From assembly GCA_014650475.1 (NCBI GenBank), contig BMVA01000010.1:227488-291487 (forward strand): a stretch of DNA of 64,000 nucleotides, read 5' to 3'. A program made the position numbers and the translations under genes. Source of the stretch: Streptomyces albogriseolus. GTDB lineage: Bacteria; Actinomycetota; Actinomycetes; Streptomycetales; Streptomycetaceae. Below the pieces are notes generated by a model. That model searched no databases and was not told the DNA's origin. It worked only from the letters and a program-made list of their open reading frames with translations. Within the stretch, counting starts at the first letter, position 1. Every line of letters starts with the position of its first letter. Shown here one piece after another: positions 60,555-64,000 of the stretch.

Positions 60555-61564
60555 GCCGCCTCTGCGGGTTCCTTCCCGCTCCGGGCGGAGGCATCCGTGG
60601 TGACACGGCGCGAATCGATACGCGAGCGTGACGGCCACCGCACGTCGTACGCCCAGCCCAGCTGCTCGAACCAGCGGATCAGCCGGGCCGAGGAGTCCAC
60701 CTGCCAGCGCTCCACACCGTGGCGCGCGGACGTCGGGTCGGCATGGTGCAGGTTGTGCCAGGACTCACCGCACGACAGCACCGCCAGCCACCACACGTTG
60801 CCCGAACGGTCCCGCGACTTGAACGGACGCTTGCCCACCGCGTGGCAGATCGAGTTGATCGACCACGTCACATGGTGCAGCAGAGCCACCCGGACGAGCG
60901 ACCCCCAGAAGAAGCCGGTGAACGCACCCCACCAGGACATGGTCACCAGACCGCCGATCAGCGCGGGCAGCGCCAGCGACAGCACCGTCCACAGCACGAA
61001 CAGACGGGAGATCCGCCGCATCGCCGGGTCCTTGATCAGATCCGGCGCGTACTTGTCCTGCGGCGTCTGCTCCTCGTCGAACATCCACCCGATGTGCGCC
61101 CACCACAGGCCCTTGATCAGCGCCGGAACGGTCTCCCCGTACCTCCACGGCGAGTGCGGGTCGCCCTCCGCGTCGGAGAACTTGTGATGCTTGCGGTGGT
61201 CGGCCACCCAGCGCACCAGCGGTCCCTCGACCGCCATCGAACCGGCGACCGCCAGCGCGATCTTCAGCGGCCGCTTCGCCTTGAACGAGCCGTGCGTGAA
61301 GTGACGGTGGAAGCCGATGGTGATGCCGTGGCATCCCAGGAAGTAGAAGAAGACCAGCAGACCGAGGTCCAGCCAGCTCACCCCCCATCCCCACGCCAGC
61401 GGCACGGCCGCCACCAGCGCGAGGAAGGGGACGACGATGAAGAGCAGCAGCGTGATCTGCTCGATGGACCGCTTCCGCTCCCCGCCCAGCGTGGCGGAGG
61501 GCGCGGCGTCGTCGGACCGGGACTGCTTCTGGGCTTCGTCGAGCACGTCGGAGCTTGAGGTCAT
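60551..61564 (-). CDS. acyl-CoA (delta-9-type) fatty acid desaturase
   Basis: A 337-residue membrane di-iron desaturase. The three histidine boxes are HRHFTH near residue 87, HRKHHKFSD near residue 124 and WHNLHHADP near residue 265, with four hydrophobic membrane segments. It introduces a double bond into saturated acyl chains using O2 and electrons from a redox partner, tuning membrane fluidity. The ATG at 61564 has GGGGA 5 nt upstream and is preceded by twin operators. The longer upstream frame (to 61855) runs through that regulatory DNA and overlaps the ppc promoter, so it is rejected. Confidence 0.92.
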   Translation of the reverse strand: MTSSSDVLDEAQKQSRSDDAAPSATLGGERKRSIEQITLLLFIVVPFLALVAAVPLAWGWGVSWLDLGLLVFFYFLGCHGITIGFHRHFTHGSFKAKRPLKIALAVAGSMAVEGPLVRWVADHRKHHKFSDAEGDPHSPWRYGETVPALIKGLWWAHIGWMFDEEQTPQDKYAPDLIKDPAMRRISRLFVLWTVLSLALPALIGGLVTMSWWGAFTGFFWGSLVRVALLHHVTWSINSICHAVGKRPFKSRDRSGNVWWLAVLSCGESWHNLHHADPTSARHGVERWQVDSSARLIRWFEQLGWAYDVRWPSRSRIDSRRVTTDASARSGKEPAEAA

Positions 61565-61629
61565 GCGTTCCCCTGTGGGGTATGTGGACTGAGGGAAGGT
61601 GCCGGGCCGCCGGAACCGCATCGCATTCC

Positions 61630-61656
61630 TACGGTCCCGTAACCTACGGCATCGTA
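61630..61656. promoter_or_regulatory. twin operator upstream of the desaturase operon
   Basis: TACGGTCCCGTA (61630-61641) and TACGGCATCGTA (61645-61656): two TACG-N4-CGTA inverted repeats with a 15-bp period, 66-92 bp before the desaturase start. Confidence 0.65.
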
Positions 61657-61857
61657 AGTATGGCAGTGCGTCGCCCCGCGGCAAGAGCCCGCGGGCCAGC
61701 GCGTCCGGCTCGACACCTATCCTTGGAAGTCGGTCGGACAGCGCGGTCCGCTCTGATTTCTTCCCGGACGTCCGGCCCGCAAGCGGCGCACGCCGCGCGG
61801 GACGCTCGTTCGGGTTCCCTCCCAGATGAGCTTCCAACACTGCAAGGAGCCGCACCT

Positions 61858-64000
<2,143 letters not shown>

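Overview
The window looks like a Streptomyces chromosome core. It is very GC-rich with strong third-position G/C bias. It carries SsgE and SepX, which are Streptomyces morphogenesis proteins, and many genes are preceded by a TANNNT box 6-8 nt before the start codon, the layout of leaderless actinobacterial transcripts. From memory, the gene order resembles the S. coelicolor segment running from ppc through gal, ksgA-ispE, pmt, ssgE and galU-moeA; no alignment was possible here.

Region 1-8.4 kb: the end of an exported penicillin-acylase-type enzyme, 5-formyl-THF cyclo-ligase, then galU-moeA-moaC-mogA-acetyltransferase-sepX, a locus joining sugar-nucleotide supply, molybdopterin (gephyrin-type) proteins and cell division. 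A tRNA-Ala(CGC) follows, with its own promoter and terminator, next to a stretch of gene remnants. Region 8.8-18.6 kb: acetyltransferase and exonuclease III (divergent, both leaderless), a lone large serine integrase, a MocR regulator divergent from a cupin protein, and a MerR regulator divergent from a Baeyer-Villiger-type monooxygenase / hydrolase / dehydrogenase operon with a palindromic operator. Region 18.6-25.7 kb: a tricorn protease with all catalytic residues, divergent from a TetR-MMPL transporter pair with two copies of an operator between them, then YbaK.

Region 25.7-28.1 kb is the most accessory-looking part: a lower-GC membrane protein with an in-frame TTA codon and a Phd/RelE toxin-antitoxin pair with a 24-bp operator over its promoter. 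Region 28-43 kb: serine hydrolase, an ECF nickel/cobalt importer (cbiMN-cbiQ-cbiO) behind a Nur-like box, ssgE, two tandem MecA_N-type penicillin-binding proteins, protein mannosyltransferase, rsmI, a zinc-ribbon protein, tatD, a collapsed rpfB, ksgA and ispE. Region 43-50.9 kb: Uma2 nuclease-like protein, ABC-F ATPase, two tandem membrane-anchored beta-propeller proteins and an orphan response regulator that has lost its phospho-acceptor.

Region 50.9-64 kb: a sodium:sugar symporter divergent from galT-galE-galK (Leloir pathway) with direct-repeat operators, a second orphan LuxR-type regulator, a MarR / methyltransferase divergent pair with tandem operators, a fatty-acid desaturase translationally coupled to a TetR regulator with twin operators, and the first 714 codons of PEP carboxylase, which runs off the window. 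No CRISPR array, insertion sequence, rRNA or recognisable antibiotic cluster was seen.
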